Source: Pirellulaceae bacterium
Lineage (GTDB): Bacteria; Planctomycetota; Planctomycetia; Pirellulales; Pirellulaceae
Direction: 5' to 3'
DNA: 64,000 bases
Assembly (NCBI GenBank): GCA_029243025.1
Contig: JAQWSU010000009.1
Span: 1-64,000, forward strand
The notes beneath the pieces were generated by a model. That model was given only the letters and a program-made list of their open reading frames with translations. It searched no databases and was not told where the DNA came from. Below are positions 62,286 through 64,000 of this stretch, one piece after another (the stretch's first letter is position 1; every line of letters starts with the position of its first letter). A program made the translations under genes and the position numbers.

Positions 62286-62816
62286 TTATTGCATCTCGAG
62301 AATCATTTTCAGGATTTGAACCGTGGCTTCATCCTGAGCACGAATGTATTGTCGATCGTTTAACCCACTCTCGTCGCCATTGGGGGTAGCAAATCGTGCT
62401 TCGAGGTACTTGATGATTTCAAGTTTGTTTTGAGCAGCAAGCAACTGCTTTTCGACGATCGATCGTAGTAGCTTCACCTTGCGTTCTGCTGCTTCGGAAT
62501 TCAAATTTGCGATTTGGATTTCGAGGTTGGTTACTACTGCGTTCGGACGCAGCGTTTTCAAGGTGTCCAGGCTGAGACGCGCGATCTTCAATTCCTTCAA
62601 CGCATCGGTATACGTTGTCGAAAGTCGAATCAGATCATCGGTTGGCGTTTCTAGTTGTTGCCATGATACGATGCCTGCCACCTCTTGCGCGTGGCAAGAT
62701 GAACTGCAATGGGTCAGATTTGCGGTGACGATCGTCATCGCAAACGCTGGCAGACAGATGGCAAGTGACCGGCGCACAGTCACGAAAGCGGCGACCGTAG
62801 GGTTACGTGTCATCAA
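62286..62816 (-). CDS. Secreted coiled-coil protein, unknown function
   Basis: 176 residues with a signal peptide (LAICLPAFAMTIVTANLTHC). The mature part is almost wholly helical: LIRLSTTYTDALKELKIARL, then VTNLEIQIANLNSEAAERKV and LLAAQNKLEIIKYLEARF. It recalls helical periplasmic accessory proteins, but I recognise no family. It is 27 bases downstream of the Cys-rich protein gene, third in a unit that begins with the porin, which suggests an envelope role. Confidence 0.7.
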   Translation of the reverse strand: MMTRNPTVAAFVTVRRSLAICLPAFAMTIVTANLTHCSSSCHAQEVAGIVSWQQLETPTDDLIRLSTTYTDALKELKIARLSLDTLKTLRPNAVVTNLEIQIANLNSEAAERKVKLLRSIVEKQLLAAQNKLEIIKYLEARFATPNGDESGLNDRQYIRAQDEATVQILKMILEMQ

Positions 62817-62843
62817 AATGTCCTTTCGACTTTCTTCGGATTG

Positions 62844-63626
62844 TTATTCTGTTTGTTGATCGTCTTGATCGTCTTGATCGTCTTGGTTCGGATCTGGTTC
62901 GGTTTTTCCGACGGGAGATAACAAATCAACTTTCGGAGTTGGTAAATCAGATACTCGATGGATCGGCTTCGTTTCAACGGCTGGAGGCGACGTAGCGGCT
63001 GGAGCGTTTAACCAGTGTACCTTAGCGGTGTTAATTTCGTCAGACTTTGTTTCTTTTGCTGGGTCTGTCCAGACGCCCAGACGAGGAACGGCTTCTTCGG
63101 CAGCTTTGTCAATCCAGTATATCTTTGCGCTTTCCGTCGCAGTTGTGGCCGAATCCGGCTTGGGAGCAGCCTGTAATTGCACGCCGGCCACATCGCCGTA
63201 GCAGCTGCATTTTTGGCATTCGGATTCAGCCAAATGGACCACCGTGGGTACATAACGAGCTTCTTTGAGCCGTAATAGGCGATTTCGAGGTCGTACTTGA
63301 CTGCAGCGACAGTTGGGGGCTTGAGCACAGCAATCCGAGCAGCCGCGGCCCAGTCCACAGAATGATTTGCACCAACTGACGCAGGCAGGTTCCGTAGAAA
63401 CCGACCATCTTTGGAGCTCAACAGTCCTCCGTGTTCGATGGGGGCGACAGATCATGCAGAGAGGACTCGTTTCGCAACATGCGTCTGCTTCGCAATCGCA
63501 GCCGTCGCAGTTCGCACCGTTGCTCGACTTAGCCGCAGTCAGCGGGGATAACAAGGCTCGAAGCTCTGCGGTTACGGGAGTCGCCCACAGTGAAGCGATC
63601 ACAATACCAACCATCAGGATTCTCAC
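62844..63626 (-). CDS. Secreted Cys-rich protein, unknown function
   Basis: 260 residues with a signal peptide (MVGIVIASLWATPVTA). The N-terminal ~145 residues hold over 20 cysteines in short spacings: CDGCDCEADACC, CMICRPHR, CKSFCGLGRGCSDCC, CRCS, and CQKCSCYGD. This recalls metal-binding or disulfide-knotted proteins. The C-terminal part is low in Cys and repeats a short phrase with AKIYWID and AKVHWLN, ending in a QDDQDDQDDQ tail coded by a 9-bp tandem repeat. No family recognised. Between a porin and a coiled-coil protein gene on the same strand. Confidence 0.7.
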   Translation of the reverse strand: MRILMVGIVIASLWATPVTAELRALLSPLTAAKSSNGANCDGCDCEADACCETSPLCMICRPHRTRRTVELQRWSVSTEPACVSWCKSFCGLGRGCSDCCAQAPNCRCSQVRPRNRLLRLKEARYVPTVVHLAESECQKCSCYGDVAGVQLQAAPKPDSATTATESAKIYWIDKAAEEAVPRLGVWTDPAKETKSDEINTAKVHWLNAPAATSPPAVETKPIHRVSDLPTPKVDLLSPVGKTEPDPNQDDQDDQDDQQTE

Positions 63627-63660
63627 GGTCGAACTCCTTTCGTGTTACAGGCTGCTTGGT

Positions 63661-64000
63661 CTAGAAATCTACCTGCATGCGTAGCGCGATAATGTCGCCA
63701 CTTGCGTTGCCCGTGGTGACCCGTGCGGCGGGACTGTTGTGTGCCATTGGGTGGATCCAATTCATCATCACGCGACAGTTAGGATTCCAATACCAATTCA
63801 CACCAACCGTCAGATCGTTTAGGTATTGCTCGTTGTAATCGGAGAAACTTAGGTAGGACCAACGTGTGGCCAATTCCCAAGCACCCCAGCCGGCACGGTG
63901 CCCATCCTTGGTTGGCACGATCCAAAAGTTCTCATAGGGAGTAACACGTCCGAAGGTGCCAAAGCGACGATTGTAGCTTCGTTGTTCGCCGGTTAAGAAC
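63661..64000 (-). CDS. OprO/OprP-like porin, C-terminal part (5' truncated by window)
   Basis: The frame is open to the right edge; only the last ~112 residues are visible. They match the C-terminus of phosphate-selective porins O and P: LTGEQRSYNRRFGTFGRVTP, GWGAWELATRWSYLSFSDY, TVGVNWYWNPNCRVMMNW, and the terminal strand IIALRMQVDF ending in Phe, as needed for outer membrane insertion. It forms an anion-selective outer membrane channel. Start of a three-gene unit with the Cys-rich (34 bases downstream) and coiled-coil proteins. Confidence 0.9.
   Translation of the reverse strand, partial: FLTGEQRSYNRRFGTFGRVTPYENFWIVPTKDGHRAGWGAWELATRWSYLSFSDYNEQYLNDLTVGVNWYWNPNCRVMMNWIHPMAHNSPAARVTTGNASGDIIALRMQVDF

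Overview
The window comes from a planctomycete, most likely a marine or aquatic Pirellulales-type bacterium. The evidence is the dense set of families typical of that phylum: two cytochrome-type/DUF modules (PSCyt1-DUF1549-DUF1553 with DUF1501, and DUF1587/1592/1588/1585 with DUF1552), a membrane-bound-dehydrogenase/HEAT/cytochrome c protein beside a sulfatase, an ECF sigma factor with a FecR-type anti-sigma factor, LamG and dockerin-like secreted proteins, a PEP-CTERM protein, a CotH/lamin-tail giant protein with an LEPR-type N-terminus, and an OprP-like porin. No rRNA, tRNA, insertion sequence, prophage or CRISPR array was seen.

Layout. 1-1.2 kb: 3' part of a LamG-ankyrin protein. 1.2-5.2 kb (minus): purple-acid-phosphatase-like protein, then a GT2 glycosyltransferase/radical SAM-SPASM pair. 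6.0-7.3 kb (minus): hisI-hisG. 7.5-11.1 kb: a secreted His-rich protein and two decayed genes (a GT39-like membrane glycosyltransferase and a secreted-protein remnant). 11.3-15.9 kb (minus): sulfatase plus cytochrome/HEAT protein, divergent from a plus-strand block at 16.2-25.2 kb (sigma factor, FecR, PQQ-type propeller, repeat protein, PSCyt1/DUF1549/DUF1553, DUF1501). 25.4-30.5 kb: SGNH hydrolase, a thioredoxin-like gene with an in-frame UGA exactly where the first Cys of CxxC should be, secreted MsrA and MsrB, and a CPA1 antiporter. 30.7-34.0 kb: a secreted esterase-like protein and a group II PLP decarboxylase. 34.1-39.0 kb: an inositol-type dehydrogenase divergent from a myo-inositol oxygenase/TRAP transporter operon. 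39.5-40.6 kb: bacterioferritin and a Bfd-like ferredoxin, convergent across an 11-unit 14-bp tandem array. 41.1-47.1 kb: PEP-CTERM protein and the DUF1592/DUF1552 pair. 47.2-52.2 kb: MscS channel, PhyH dioxygenase, sialidase-like protein, mutarotase-like protein. 52.6-54.9 kb: infC, a cold shock protein, a PfkB kinase. 55-64 kb: a 2.3-kaa CotH protein and a porin operon.

How the genes work together. The secreted sulfatase, cytochrome-domain and DUF proteins are the usual planctomycete equipment for polysaccharide attack, here under a local ECF sigma/FecR pair (inferred). Myo-inositol oxygenase plus a TRAP importer and a dehydrogenase suggests oxygen-dependent inositol to glucuronate catabolism. 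The exported thioredoxin-like protein, MsrA and MsrB look like an extracytoplasmic methionine-sulfoxide repair set. The observation most worth follow-up is the possible selenocysteine (UxxC) in that thioredoxin-like protein, with a SECIS-like hairpin just downstream of the UGA. Next are an apparent AUC start for infC, the bacterioferritin lacking two diiron ligands, and the palindrome at the MIOX promoter.
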